Notes: generated by a model not told the origin, from the letters alone. DNA of 64,000 nucleotides from Dyella sp. S184 (GCF_009766065.1 NZ_LMUE01000002.1:1532169-1596168), one strand, 5' to 3'. Shown: positions 9,388 to 19,392, counted from the stretch's first letter. Program-made: numbers and translations.

Positions 9388-10173
9388 ATGCGCCAGACCC
9401 TTGCCAACCAACGTGGCGTAAACCTCATCTCGCTGATGATCGCCCTCACCATCGGCGCGTTTCTACTCGCCGGCCTGTTCCAGGTCTGGTTCCAGACACG
9501 CCAGACGTTCAATGCGCAGGGGCAACTGGCGCAGTTGCAGGACAATGAACGCATGGCGCTGACCATCATGGCCAACACCGTGCAAACCGGCGGGTACTAC
9601 CCGGTCTATCTCAACTATCAAGTCCCGGCACCGGCCACGCCCTATTCACTGCTCACGTCATTCCCGATCATCGGGGACTATACCGTCGCGGGACAGTCCA
9701 TCTACGGCACTGGAACAGCCTCCGCTACCGGTGCCAACGACACGCTCGAGGTCCGTTTCGTGGCTGATACGAACACGCTCGATTGTCTGGGGCAGACCGA
9801 AACGCAGGGTTCGCTCGTCGTCAACCTCTATTCCGTCGTCGGCACCAATCTGGAATGCACGGTGAGTGTCACTACCCTTGCTGGCGCCACGATTGCCCCG
9901 GTCACCTTGCCGGTCGTGGCGGGCGTCTCGCACCTGGCTGTGCGTTACAACACCCTCCAGACGCCCACCCCGGCGACGTATGAATACTTGAACGCTTCAG
10001 CCGTCGCCAGTGGCGTCGGCTGGAACAACGCCTCAACCAGTAACAGCAATATTCAATCCGTCCAAATTGCACTGACGTTCAACAATCCGTTGTCCGGGCA
10101 GCCGGGGCAGCCTACGACACTCCCTGCGATCAGCCGGACCGTCGCGATCACGGTACCCAATCCGAGCCCCTGA
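9388..10173 (+). CDS. pilW: Type IV pilus assembly protein PilW
   Basis: 261 residues from the ATG at 9388. The leader ends at G10 (QRGVNLISLMIALTIGAF), followed by the pilin transmembrane helix. Mature position 5 is Ser rather than the usual Glu, which may affect docking to the preceding pilin subunit. Size and position between pilV and pilX identify PilW; the body is rich in Thr/Ala/Gly. A much longer in-frame ORF extends into pilV and is not the gene. Confidence 0.88.
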   Translation: MRQTLANQRGVNLISLMIALTIGAFLLAGLFQVWFQTRQTFNAQGQLAQLQDNERMALTIMANTVQTGGYYPVYLNYQVPAPATPYSLLTSFPIIGDYTVAGQSIYGTGTASATGANDTLEVRFVADTNTLDCLGQTETQGSLVVNLYSVVGTNLECTVSVTTLAGATIAPVTLPVVAGVSHLAVRYNTLQTPTPATYEYLNASAVASGVGWNNASTSNSNIQSVQIALTFNNPLSGQPGQPTTLPAISRTVAITVPNPSP

Positions 10174-10216
10174 TCCTTAGTCTCATTCAACCTACGAACC
10201 AGCGTCGACACGACCT

Positions 10217-10810
10217 ATGAATTCCGCAAAAACATCCAGAGCCCGGGCCGAAGGCGGTTTTGTACTTATCATCAGCCTGCTGTTGCTGATCGTGCTGACC
10301 TTTCTGGCCGTGGGCATGTACCACAGCTTTCGCGTACAGGAAAACATGTCCGCGAACACGAAGGAAAAGGCACGCGCGTATCAGCTGGCCGAGAGTACGG
10401 AGCTCTACGCGGAATACCAGCTGACGAACAACCTGTCGCTGCTTGCGCAAAACGCCAATTGCCCCACGGCGAAACCACTTACAGCCCTTCCAGCCACGGT
10501 TTGCAGCGGTGTGGCGGTAGCCATCCAGCCCGCGGCAACCGGCGCTGCAATGACCCTCGCCAATGGGCAGGTCTACTCAACCATGGTGCCCGCCCTCAAT
10601 ATTCAAGTGAACGGCGGCAGCAGCGCGGTTAACGGTACGTATTTCGCGTACCCGCAGTTCTATATCCAATATCTTGGCCTGTCCGCCAGCGGGCAAGGCC
10701 AGATCTACCAGATCACCGCCCTGGCCTACGGCGGCAACGCCAATGCGGTCGCCGTGGTGCAGAGCATCTTTCAGCTGACTAGCGGTATCAAAAACCTCGG
10801 GGGTCTGTGA
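10217..10810 (+). CDS. pilX: Type IV pilus assembly protein PilX
   Basis: 197 residues. The N-terminal run GGFVLIISLLLLIVLTFLAVG is a prepilin-like helix with Gly before the mature start; like PilW it lacks Glu5. The helix continues into RVQENMSANTKEKARAYQLAES, the usual PilX pattern where residues following the membrane helix line the tip complex. Its stop TGA shares its last base with the pilY1 ATG, so translation is probably coupled. Confidence 0.88.
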   Translation: MNSAKTSRARAEGGFVLIISLLLLIVLTFLAVGMYHSFRVQENMSANTKEKARAYQLAESTELYAEYQLTNNLSLLAQNANCPTAKPLTALPATVCSGVAVAIQPAATGAAMTLANGQVYSTMVPALNIQVNGGSSAVNGTYFAYPQFYIQYLGLSASGQGQIYQITALAYGGNANAVAVVQSIFQLTSGIKNLGGL

Positions 10811-13800
10811 TGAATACGATTCGGGTAACACCAGCAAGGATCGTTTTCGCGGCAGGGCTCATGTTGGCCTGCCTCGGCGCATCATGGGCGCCTGCGGCGG
10901 TCGCGCAAACCGCGAACGTTGTCCAGGACAGCTTCACCGGAACCAGTGCCTCCCTGAACTGGGCACCCTTCAATGGTGCCTGCCTTACCGCCGGCAACGG
11001 CGCCGGGACAGTCCCTGCCTGCAAGGGGTTGGCTTACTACGGATCACAAGTCCAGACGGGCCTGACCAATAACGCGGATACCGCAGGCAATGGCGCCTTG
11101 CGCCTGACCAATGGTTGCGCACAGGTGCCCAACAGCTCGGGCAGCGGTACTACCAACACGTGTTATTACAGCGAAAATGGCGCGATTATTTCCACGACGC
11201 CGTTTCCCTCCAACCAGGGCATTCAGGTCACTTTTACAACTTATACGTATGGCGGTGACAACTCGGGTGGGCACGGCGCGGACGGCATCGGCTTTTACCT
11301 GTTGAATGGTGCTGATGCAGCCGCGGTCACTACGGCCGCAGCCAATCCCACCAACACCGGTGGCACCAATACCTGGAACCTTGGATCCTGGGGCGGCAGT
11401 CTGGGCTATAGCTGTTCGAATTCGAACAATCCCTACATCGGCATGACGGACGCCTACATCGGCCTCGGCATGGATGAGTACGGCAACTTCCTCAATAACA
11501 GCGACAACACCGCCAGCGGTGATCAAGCCACATCGGTCAACGGCGGCAATGGCGCCGAATATCAACCCGGTCGCATCGGTCTGCGCGGCTACGGCAACAT
11601 CAACCTCGTATCCCTCACGGCTGCCGTAAACGCGGCCGGTGGCGGATACACGCCAACGGCAACCGATGTTCAAAACGTCTGCAAGAACGGTGGCACCTTC
11701 ACCTTCAACAACGGCACATATACGTCCACCTACAATTACACCTATACCTACCCGCAGAACGGGGGTTACAGCCCGCTGGTCGCCACTTCGGTCACCAACA
11801 CCTATTCCTCCGCGACTTCTCCATCGGGCTGCAGTGCGCAACAGTCCACCCCGGCATCCAACACCAACGGTAGCGGAACTACCGGCGGCGCCGGCAGCGC
11901 AGCGAACCCACAACTGACGTATTCGGGGACGCTGTACTCGCAAACACCGGCGACAACCTCAGTCGGACCTACCACCGTTAAAAGCACGTACGCCACCTAT
12001 ACATCTACGCAAAAAATCAGCGGCAAGAACACTACGTGCACACAAACCATAACTCAATCCCAAGCTACAACTGTAACCACGACCAACTATTCCTACGCCG
12101 CCCAGGGAGCCACCATTTCCGGAACCACCAGTTCCAGCAATGATGGTGATCCGACCACTCCTCAGTTTGGCCTGGTGGGTAGCACTTATTATCCGATCAC
12201 CTCGAAACAGACCGTAACGAAAACGGCGAATACCTCCACGATCACCCCGCTGCCTGACTACACCGCCATACCCAATGCGTTCGTCAACCTGACTTCGTCG
12301 ACACCGATCGCCAACGAAAGCACGTCCGTAAGAACCGGTGCGACAGCGATTGCCTACAAGCTTCAGGTCACCCAGTCCGGCTTGCTGAGCCTCTCGTACA
12401 GCTACAACGGTGGCAACTACGTCAACGTGCTCACCAACCAGAGCATCTCGTCGTCCAACGGCACCATGCCGAGCAGTTTCCTGTTCGGTTTCGGTGGCTC
12501 CACCGGCGGCAGCGACAACGTACACGAGATCACCTGCTTCCAGGCCACTCCCGCGAACGTCGCCGCCAGCTCGGCTGGACTGAACGTGCAGCAGGCCGGC
12601 CAGGTCAAGACCGGTACCCAGGTCTATCTGGCCTATTACCATCCCAACAACTGGTGGGGTGAACTCGACGCACAAAATCTCGACGTGAATACCACCACCG
12701 GCGTCGTCTCGATCGACCCGACCGCCAACTGGGATGCATCCTGCGTCCTGACCGGCGGCGCCTGCCCCGCCACCGCCGCGACCAGTGGTACGGCACAGGC
12801 CACCCGCACGCTGCTTACCTCCAATGGTGCCGCTACCACACCGGGCATCAATTTCTCGAACACGACAGGTTTCCCCTCAGGCGATACCACAGCCTTTGGC
12901 ACGTTGAGCACCGCCGAACAGGGATGGCTCGAGGCAGGTACCACCGGCACCGGCGCCTCCGCCGCCGGTGCGCGCCTGCTCGCCTATCTGAGCGGTGATC
13001 GCACCAATGAAATTCCGACTTCAGGAGCCACGGGTACCCAGATCTACCGCAATCGCACCAGTGTGCTGGCTGACATCATCGATTCCAGCCCGACCTGGGT
13101 CGGGCCACCTTCGGCACCCTATACAGCCACCTGGGCAGACAAGCTGTATCCCGCGACAGTCGCTCCGGAAAACGCCACTGGCGCAACGACCTACCCGGCG
13201 TTCCTGACTGCCAACGCCACCCGCCTGAACGTCGTTTACAACGGTGCCAATGACGGCTTCATGCATGCTTTCGAAACGGGCTCCTACAACACGGACGGCT
13301 CGTATAACACCACCAGCAATGACGGCAAGGAACTGTTCGCCTACATGCCGCAGGCCGTGATGAATACGATCCACAACAGCACCACGCCGACCCTGGATTA
13401 TTCAAGCCCGAATTACTCGCACAACTATTTTGTGGACGCGACCCCAGGTACCGGCGACCTGTTCTACAGCAGCGGGTGGCATACCTGGCTGGTTGGTGGT
13501 CTTGGAGCAGGCGGCAATGCGATCTACGCCATCGACATCACCAGTCCGGCGAGCGGTTTTTCCGCCAGCAATGTGATGGGTGAGTGGGGTACGGGCGCGG
13601 TCGCGGGAACCAATGGACTGGTCTGCGCGGGCGACACCGGGAGCGGGACGAGTGCGACCCTGTGCGCGAACGACTTGGGCCAGACCTACGGAACGCCGCA
13701 GATCCGCCGCCTGCACAACGGGCAGTGGGGCATCATCTTCGGCAATGGTCTCAACAGTGCAACGGGTCATGCCGGCATCTATGTCATGACGATCACGACC

Positions 13801-14964
13801 AGCGGTGTTCCTTCCACGGTGTACTACCTGGATACCGGCAAGGCCGGTACTGCAGCCAACCCCAACGGCATCGCTTATGCGACACCGACGGATCTCGACG
13901 GCGATCACATCACCGACTATGTCTATGCAGGCGATGCCTTCGGAAACGTGTGGCGGTTCGATCTGACCAACAGCAATCCGGCCAAGTGGGGCGTGACGGA
14001 TTACAGCAGCAGCGCGATCCCGGGGACCAGCGCCACTCCGACTCCCTTGTTCACGACGCCCAGCACGAGCACGACCGTAACCGGCTGCTCGGTGACGACA
14101 ACGCCGTGCCCGACAGCTGACAAGACATCGACGACGACGGTCACGAACCAGCCGATCACGACTGCGGTAGTGGCTCTATCGGTGGCACCCAATGCCACCG
14201 GTATACCGCGCATCATGATCGAGTTCGGCACCGGCAACGTCATCCCGCAAACAACCACCGCGGCTATCCAATACGCCCCGGGCCAGCAGTCGATGTACGG
14301 CATCTGGGACTGGAAAGTCGGCCAGTCCGGTACCGTCGGATCCAGCTACAATGGCCTGACCGGATCGGCAGCCCCCACTTCAGGGTTCACGATCAGCAGT
14401 CTGCAACAGCAAACGGTGACCAGCCAGACCAGCGCAACCACGTCCGGTACCGGACAGGGTTATCGTACGGTCAGCAATTCGACCATCTGCTTCGTCGGGA
14501 TGAGCTGCGGCTCCACGGCAGGAACCCAATACGGCTGGTACATGAACCTGCCTGGCTATGCCGGCGTCAGCAGCGTAGGCCTGAGCAATCAGACCGAGCA
14601 GATAATCTACAGCCCGGTCGAGGTCGAAGGCGCGTTCATCGTGAACACCACGATTCCGGCGAACAACGCTCCGCTTACCTGCACTGTGCAGAACGCCCTG
14701 GGCTGGACCATGGCGCTCAATCCGGCAACGGGTGGTGCCTTCTCGCAATCGTTCTTCTCCAGCGGCAGCGGCGGTTTTGTCAACGTCAACGGAAGCCCTG
14801 TCAGCGGCATTGCAGTCAACGCGACAGGCAGCCCCTCGGTAGTGACGGCCAACGGAAATCCCTATCTGATTTCCCAGACCACCAGCGGCACCGGCACGGT
14901 CAACCAGGTCAATCCGCCCGGCGGAAACCTTGGTGGCCGCTTGACATGGATCGAGCTGCATTGA
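10810..14964 (+). CDS. pilY1: PilY1-type pilus tip adhesin with N-terminal lectin-like domain
   Basis: 1384 residues with a signal peptide (about 1-34, ending AAVAQT). Residues about 40-270 resemble the L-type (legume-like) lectin fold (GGHGADGIGFYLLNG, YIGLGMDEYGNFLN, PGRIGLRG). The middle is a long Thr/Ser-rich region. The C-terminal half is the PilY1 beta-propeller with the Ca-binding loop D-x-D-x-D at 1028-1036 (DLDGDHITD), preceding YAGDAFGNVWRFDL. PilY1 caps the pilus, controls extension/retraction and mediates adhesion. The ATG at 10810 overlaps the pilX stop; a GTG at 10807 is possible but less likely. Confidence 0.9.
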   Translation: MNTIRVTPARIVFAAGLMLACLGASWAPAAVAQTANVVQDSFTGTSASLNWAPFNGACLTAGNGAGTVPACKGLAYYGSQVQTGLTNNADTAGNGALRLTNGCAQVPNSSGSGTTNTCYYSENGAIISTTPFPSNQGIQVTFTTYTYGGDNSGGHGADGIGFYLLNGADAAAVTTAAANPTNTGGTNTWNLGSWGGSLGYSCSNSNNPYIGMTDAYIGLGMDEYGNFLNNSDNTASGDQATSVNGGNGAEYQPGRIGLRGYGNINLVSLTAAVNAAGGGYTPTATDVQNVCKNGGTFTFNNGTYTSTYNYTYTYPQNGGYSPLVATSVTNTYSSATSPSGCSAQQSTPASNTNGSGTTGGAGSAANPQLTYSGTLYSQTPATTSVGPTTVKSTYATYTSTQKISGKNTTCTQTITQSQATTVTTTNYSYAAQGATISGTTSSSNDGDPTTPQFGLVGSTYYPITSKQTVTKTANTSTITPLPDYTAIPNAFVNLTSSTPIANESTSVRTGATAIAYKLQVTQSGLLSLSYSYNGGNYVNVLTNQSISSSNGTMPSSFLFGFGGSTGGSDNVHEITCFQATPANVAASSAGLNVQQAGQVKTGTQVYLAYYHPNNWWGELDAQNLDVNTTTGVVSIDPTANWDASCVLTGGACPATAATSGTAQATRTLLTSNGAATTPGINFSNTTGFPSGDTTAFGTLSTAEQGWLEAGTTGTGASAAGARLLAYLSGDRTNEIPTSGATGTQIYRNRTSVLADIIDSSPTWVGPPSAPYTATWADKLYPATVAPENATGATTYPAFLTANATRLNVVYNGANDGFMHAFETGSYNTDGSYNTTSNDGKELFAYMPQAVMNTIHNSTTPTLDYSSPNYSHNYFVDATPGTGDLFYSSGWHTWLVGGLGAGGNAIYAIDITSPASGFSASNVMGEWGTGAVAGTNGLVCAGDTGSGTSATLCANDLGQTYGTPQIRRLHNGQWGIIFGNGLNSATGHAGIYVMTITTSGVPSTVYYLDTGKAGTAANPNGIAYATPTDLDGDHITDYVYAGDAFGNVWRFDLTNSNPAKWGVTDYSSSAIPGTSATPTPLFTTPSTSTTVTGCSVTTTPCPTADKTSTTTVTNQPITTAVVALSVAPNATGIPRIMIEFGTGNVIPQTTTAAIQYAPGQQSMYGIWDWKVGQSGTVGSSYNGLTGSAAPTSGFTISSLQQQTVTSQTSATTSGTGQGYRTVSNSTICFVGMSCGSTAGTQYGWYMNLPGYAGVSSVGLSNQTEQIIYSPVEVEGAFIVNTTIPANNAPLTCTVQNALGWTMALNPATGGAFSQSFFSSGSGGFVNVNGSPVSGIAVNATGSPSVVTANGNPYLISQTTSGTGTVNQVNPPGGNLGGRLTWIELH

Positions 14965-14982
14965 TTGAGAATGGTGACGACA

Positions 14983-15531
14983 ATGCAAACAACATCCATC
15001 ACACAACAGGTCATCACCGGGAAATCCGAAGCCATGCTTCATGCCACGTGGACACATCCGCTTCGATCGGTGCCGAGGAATCCGGCATGGCGCAGGCTTG
15101 CCGGATTCACCCTGATCGAACTGATGATCGTCGTGGCGATCGTGGCCATCCTGGGAGCCATCGCCATACCGGCTTACCAGAGGCAGATCATGCAGTCTCG
15201 CCGCACCTCGGCGAAGACGGCGCTGTTTGACCTGTCCGGCCGCGAGGAAAAATACTACGCCGCCAACAACTATTACCCCGCTTCACTGGCGTCGGTCGGT
15301 TATTCGACCACGGGTACCACACTCCAGGTCCCGAACAGCACCAATGAGGACTACTACAGCGTGAGCATCATCCCGGTTGCTGCCACGAGCACTGCCCCAG
15401 CGAGTTACACGGCAACGGCAGCCCCCGTAGGCACCCAGCAAAGTGATGCTTGCGGCAGCTACAAGCTTACGGATCTCGGTGTACAAACCACCAGCGGCAC
15501 CAATAGTGGTACCGGCAGCGGTTGCTGGTAA
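14983..15531 (+). CDS. pilE: Type IV pilin PilE-like
   Basis: 182 residues from the ATG at 14983, which has a GGTGA ribosome site 5 bases upstream. The prepilin motif is AGFTLIELMIVVAIVAILG with Glu5, followed by a pilin body with a C-terminal Cys pair (about 163 and 181) that closes the D-region. From this start the leader is 41 residues, unusually long; the ATG at 15034 would give 24 residues, which is more typical. Last gene of the fimT-pilE operon. Whether it is the major pilin or a minor PilE cannot be told here. Confidence 0.88.
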   Translation: MQTTSITQQVITGKSEAMLHATWTHPLRSVPRNPAWRRLAGFTLIELMIVVAIVAILGAIAIPAYQRQIMQSRRTSAKTALFDLSGREEKYYAANNYYPASLASVGYSTTGTTLQVPNSTNEDYYSVSIIPVAATSTAPASYTATAAPVGTQQSDACGSYKLTDLGVQTTSGTNSGTGSGCW

Positions 15532-15562
15532 TGCGCCAGTAACGTGATACGCGTCTTTTGGA

Positions 15563-15591
15563 GATGCACATCGAAGCTTTCGATGCGCATC
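15563..15591 (+). terminator. Hairpin after pilE, no T tract
   Basis: 13-base arms (15563-15575 and 15579-15591) pair with one mismatch around a 3-base loop, 32 bases after the pilE stop. There is no run of T, so it may be a 3'-end stabiliser or a weak terminator of the pilin operon. Confidence 0.4.
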
Positions 15592-15765
15592 GTCTATGCA
15601 GCACCAGAAACCAGGCATCAGCGATCGCGGCATAAACGCCGGCTGCGTGATGGACTGCCCACAGCCATAAAAGCCTGTGTCGATGCTGACCATGCAAATG
15701 AAGGCATGGTCAGCCACAGCCGTTGAGCGGATAATCGACAGCCCTCGACGCTATACGGCTGCGCA

Positions 15766-18606
15766 ATGTTCGTACCTGGTCAACGCTGGATCTCCTCTGC
15801 TGAACCCGAGCTTGGCCTCGGCACCGTGCTACGCGTCGAAGGACGTGGCGTGCAGGTGCTGTTTGCCAAGGCCGGAGTGCTGCGCCCCTATGCGGTCGAT
15901 TCGGCGCCACTGCTGCGCGCCGAGTTTCGCGCGGGCCAGCGCGTCGCCGGCAAGGGCATCGCGTTCCTGGTGGAACGGGTGGAAATCCGCGATGAGCTGC
16001 TGATCTACCGCGGCGAAGGTCGCGAGCTGGAGGAAGGCCAACTCGACGACGAGCAGAGCGTGAGCCAGGCCGATGACCGGTTGACCGGTGGCCGTACCGA
16101 CACGGTGGCACAGTTCGAGCTGCGCCTGGAAGGCCTGCGGCGTCGCGCCGAAGCACGCCGTTCGCCGGCATGGGGGCTAGGCGCGGCACGGATCGGGCTG
16201 GTGCCGCACCAGTTGCGCGTAGCTGGCATCGCTGCTGCACGTCGACCGCCGCGGGTACTGCTGGCCGACGAAGTCGGCCTGGGCAAGACCATCGAGGCGG
16301 CCATGATCATCGCGCGCCAGCTCGCCACCGGCCGCGCCTCGCGCGTGTTGCTGCTGCTGCCCGATACGCTGGTATACCAGTGGTTCGTCGAGCTGCTGCG
16401 CCGCTTCAATCTGAGCTTTGCGATCTACGACGAGGAACGCTGCGAAGCGCTGGAACAGTCCGGCGATCACAGCAATCCGTTCGAGGACGAGCAGCTGGTG
16501 ATCGCCGACTTCGGCTTTCTCGAGAACTCGCCGAAGTATGCACAACAATTGCTCGATGCGCCGTGGGATTTGCTGGTGGTCGACGAAGCGCACCACCTGG
16601 CGTGGTCACCGGAAGCGGCCAGCCCGCGCTACACCATGGTGGAGCAACTGGCTGCGGTGATCCCCGGCGTGATCCTGCTTACCGCCACCCCGGAACAGCT
16701 CGGTCGCAGCGGCCACTTCGCCCGCCTGCGCCTGCTCGATCCGCAGCGTTACAGCGATCTGGACGGCTATCTGGCCGAAGCCGATACCTATCAGGCATTG
16801 TCGAAGATTGCCGACCAGCTGCTCGACGGCGTCGCGCTGAACGATGACCAGCGCACCGCGCTGGCCGAAGCATTTCATGGCGATGAAGTCCTCACCGCAC
16901 AACTGGCCGAATCGACCAAGCCGGCCAATGCACGCGAGCTGCTTGCCGCGCTGATCGACCGCCATGGCACCGGCCGCGCGATGTTTCGCAACAACCGCGC
17001 CGGCGTCGGTGGTTTTCCCAAGCGCCTGCCCGAGTGGCACCTGCTTGACGCCGATATCTTGGAGGAAAGTACCCGCCAGTCGCTGCTGGCCGAATTCCAC
17101 GCCGACATCCAGCAGCCGCCGGCCCTGATCGAGGTCGACTACAGCGCCGATCCGCGCATCGATGCCCTGATCGCCCTGCTCGATCGGCATCCGCAGGACA
17201 AGTTCCTGCTGATCTGCCGCAGCCAGGCCAAGGTGCTGGCACTGGAAGACGCGTTGCGCACGCGTACCGGCACCGGCATCGCGCGCTTCCATGAAGGCCT
17301 CGGCATCATCCAGCGCGATCGCAACGCGGCGTACTTCGCCCAGCCTGACGGCGCACGCCTGCTGTTGTGTTCGGAGATCGGCTCGGAAGGACGCAACTTC
17401 CAGTTTGCGCACCGGCTGATCCTGTGGGATCTGCCGCTCGATCCGGACCTGCTCGAACAACGCATCGGCCGCCTCGACCGCATCGGCCAGAAGCACGACA
17501 TCAACATCCATATCCTGCTGGTCGCCGACAGCGCACAGCACGTGCTGGCACGCTGGTACGACGAAGGTGTCAATGCGTTCCGCATGAGTCCAGCCGACGG
17601 CCGCGAACTGCTGCGCTGCTATGGCGAGCCGCTGGCCCGACTGGCCGACGAACACGCCCGCGGCAATGACAACCGCGACCAGGAACTGGACGTGCTGTTG
17701 GCCGAGACGGCCGCCAGTCACGAGCAGATGGCCGAACTGATCCGTGGCGGTCGCGATCATCTGCTGGAACTGGCGGCCAGCCGCGACCTGCATGCGGACG
17801 AGCTACAGCAGGCATTTTCCCGCGAAGATCACGACCCGGGCCGCGATGCGTTCGTGCAGCGCCTGCTGGAAGCATTTGGCATCCACGCCGAGGAACTTGG
17901 CGGCCAGGTGTTATTGCTCGATCCGCAATACCTGTCCACCGATGCCCTGCCCGGCTTCGCCGAGGGCCCGCAGTCAGCGACGTTTGCCCGCGAGGTGGCG
18001 CTGGCGCGCGAGGACCTCCCGCTGCTGCGACTCGATCACCCACTGGTCGCCGGCGCGCTGGATCTGGCCCTGTCCGGTGAGCAGGGCAATGCCGCCTTCA
18101 TGGTCGATGATGTGCTGCCACCGCGGACCGCCTTGCTGCAGTCCGTGTTCGTGCTCGAATGCGTGGCCGATCGCAAGCTCGATGCCGAACGCTTCCTGCC
18201 AACCTTGCCGATCACCGTCACGGTCGATACCCGACTGGCGGAACGACCCGATTTTTCACCCAGCGAAACCGCGTTGCGCAAGGCTGGCGACCGCAATATT
18301 GAAGTGGCACGCTACCGAAAATTTCTCGGCAAGCTGGTGCCGCCGATGCTGGAGCGTACCGAGACGCTGGCCGGCGCACGCGGGCAAGCCAGCATCGACG
18401 AAGCGGTGGCACTGGCCACGGCTACGCTGGATGCCGAACTGTCCCGCCTGCTTGCGTTGCGTGCGGTCAACCCCTCGATCAGCGAGACGGAAATCGTCGC
18501 AGTTGCCGACGAACGCTCCGCCCTGCTGGCCTCCCTGCCGCAATCCCGCCTGCGGCTGGATGCAGTACGCTTCGTGGTGAGTCCGGATTTCCTCGCGCTG
18601 CGCTGA
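15766..18606 (+). CDS. rapA: RNA polymerase-associated protein RapA (SWI2/SNF2 ATPase)
   Basis: 946 residues, close to the 968 of the E. coli protein. N-terminal Tudor-like region (about 1-110); helicase lobe 1 with Walker A DEVGLGKT (168-175) and the DEAH box at 273-276; lobe 2 with SEIGSEGRNFQFAHRLILWDLP and the arginine-finger motif QRIGRLDRIGQ; then a C-terminal RapA-specific region. It recycles RNA polymerase during transcription by ATP-driven translocation. Monocistronic; convergent with the rhomboid gene, sharing a hairpin at 18619. Confidence 0.95.
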   Translation: MFVPGQRWISSAEPELGLGTVLRVEGRGVQVLFAKAGVLRPYAVDSAPLLRAEFRAGQRVAGKGIAFLVERVEIRDELLIYRGEGRELEEGQLDDEQSVSQADDRLTGGRTDTVAQFELRLEGLRRRAEARRSPAWGLGAARIGLVPHQLRVAGIAAARRPPRVLLADEVGLGKTIEAAMIIARQLATGRASRVLLLLPDTLVYQWFVELLRRFNLSFAIYDEERCEALEQSGDHSNPFEDEQLVIADFGFLENSPKYAQQLLDAPWDLLVVDEAHHLAWSPEAASPRYTMVEQLAAVIPGVILLTATPEQLGRSGHFARLRLLDPQRYSDLDGYLAEADTYQALSKIADQLLDGVALNDDQRTALAEAFHGDEVLTAQLAESTKPANARELLAALIDRHGTGRAMFRNNRAGVGGFPKRLPEWHLLDADILEESTRQSLLAEFHADIQQPPALIEVDYSADPRIDALIALLDRHPQDKFLLICRSQAKVLALEDALRTRTGTGIARFHEGLGIIQRDRNAAYFAQPDGARLLLCSEIGSEGRNFQFAHRLILWDLPLDPDLLEQRIGRLDRIGQKHDINIHILLVADSAQHVLARWYDEGVNAFRMSPADGRELLRCYGEPLARLADEHARGNDNRDQELDVLLAETAASHEQMAELIRGGRDHLLELAASRDLHADELQQAFSREDHDPGRDAFVQRLLEAFGIHAEELGGQVLLLDPQYLSTDALPGFAEGPQSATFAREVALAREDLPLLRLDHPLVAGALDLALSGEQGNAAFMVDDVLPPRTALLQSVFVLECVADRKLDAERFLPTLPITVTVDTRLAERPDFSPSETALRKAGDRNIEVARYRKFLGKLVPPMLERTETLAGARGQASIDEAVALATATLDAELSRLLALRAVNPSISETEIVAVADERSALLASLPQSRLRLDAVRFVVSPDFLALR

Positions 18607-18618
18607 TCGCTCTGTGCA

Positions 18619-18650
18619 AGTTGATGCGCTGAGGCTTCAGCGCATCAACT
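18619..18650. terminator. Hairpin between convergent rapA and rhomboid genes
   Basis: Perfect 14-bp arms (18619-18632 and 18637-18650) with a 4-base loop. The hairpin overlaps the stop codon of the rhomboid gene on the minus strand (18637-18639). No T tract follows on either strand, so it is a candidate bidirectional stop or RNA-stabilising structure rather than a classic terminator. Confidence 0.5.
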
Positions 18651-19254
18651 GCCGCTTCGGCTTGAACGGCAAGCGCCCGCGCCAGTACTGGATCAGCACG
18701 ATGCCGCCCAGCATGCCGCCGATGTGCGCAAAATGGGCCACCCCCGGCTCGATGCCCGTCACGCCCAGGGTCAACTCGACGATGGCATAGCCCGTCACGA
18801 ACAGCCATGCCGGCATCGGGATCGGCAGGAACATCAGCATCACTTTCTCGTGCGGATACATCATGCCGAATGCCAGCAGCAGCCCGAAGATCGCACCGGA
18901 TGCGCCGAGCGTTGGCCCGTACTCAGTCGGCGGAAAAAACCACAGCACGGCCAGTTGCAGCAACGAGGCGACAATCGCGCACACGAAGTAATAGATAGTG
19001 AAATTGCGTGCACCCAGCGTTCGTTCGATCGCCCCGCCAAACATGTACAACGCGATCATGTTGAACAAAATGTGGGTCACCCCACCGTGCAGAAAGGCGC
19101 TGGTGACGATCTGCCAGACCCCGAACAGGCCGCTGCCAAGCGGCCACAACGCGAAATACTGCAGCATGGGGTCGCCCATGACCTGCTGCAGCAGGAACAC
19201 GGCGACGTTCGCAATCAGCAGGTTGCGCGTGACGGGCGGCAGGTCAAATGGCAT
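18637..19254 (-). CDS. Rhomboid-family intramembrane serine protease
   Basis: 205 residues from the ATG at 19254 (MPFDLPPVTRN), about six membrane helices. The catalytic Ser is in GASGAIFG and the catalytic His in HFAHIGG; the HGGVTHILFNMIALYMFG segment supplies the oxyanion His and Asn. It cleaves transmembrane substrates inside the inner membrane. It lacks the cytoplasmic N-terminal domain of E. coli GlpG. A longer frame reaching 19470 is not supported because the residues added are not hydrophobic and have no family character. Confidence 0.92.
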   Translation of the reverse strand: MPFDLPPVTRNLLIANVAVFLLQQVMGDPMLQYFALWPLGSGLFGVWQIVTSAFLHGGVTHILFNMIALYMFGGAIERTLGARNFTIYYFVCAIVASLLQLAVLWFFPPTEYGPTLGASGAIFGLLLAFGMMYPHEKVMLMFLPIPMPAWLFVTGYAIVELTLGVTGIEPGVAHFAHIGGMLGGIVLIQYWRGRLPFKPKRQLMR

Positions 19255-19392
19255 TCGGCGGCTTCCGGGGGGATCAACGGCAGGTGTAGCAGGGTCAAAC
19301 GTGCAGTGGCTGCACCGCGCAGATATAGGTATGGATACGCTGACCCGCAAGGCGTGAAATCGTTCATGCGGCAAGCCCGTGCAGCGGGGAAC

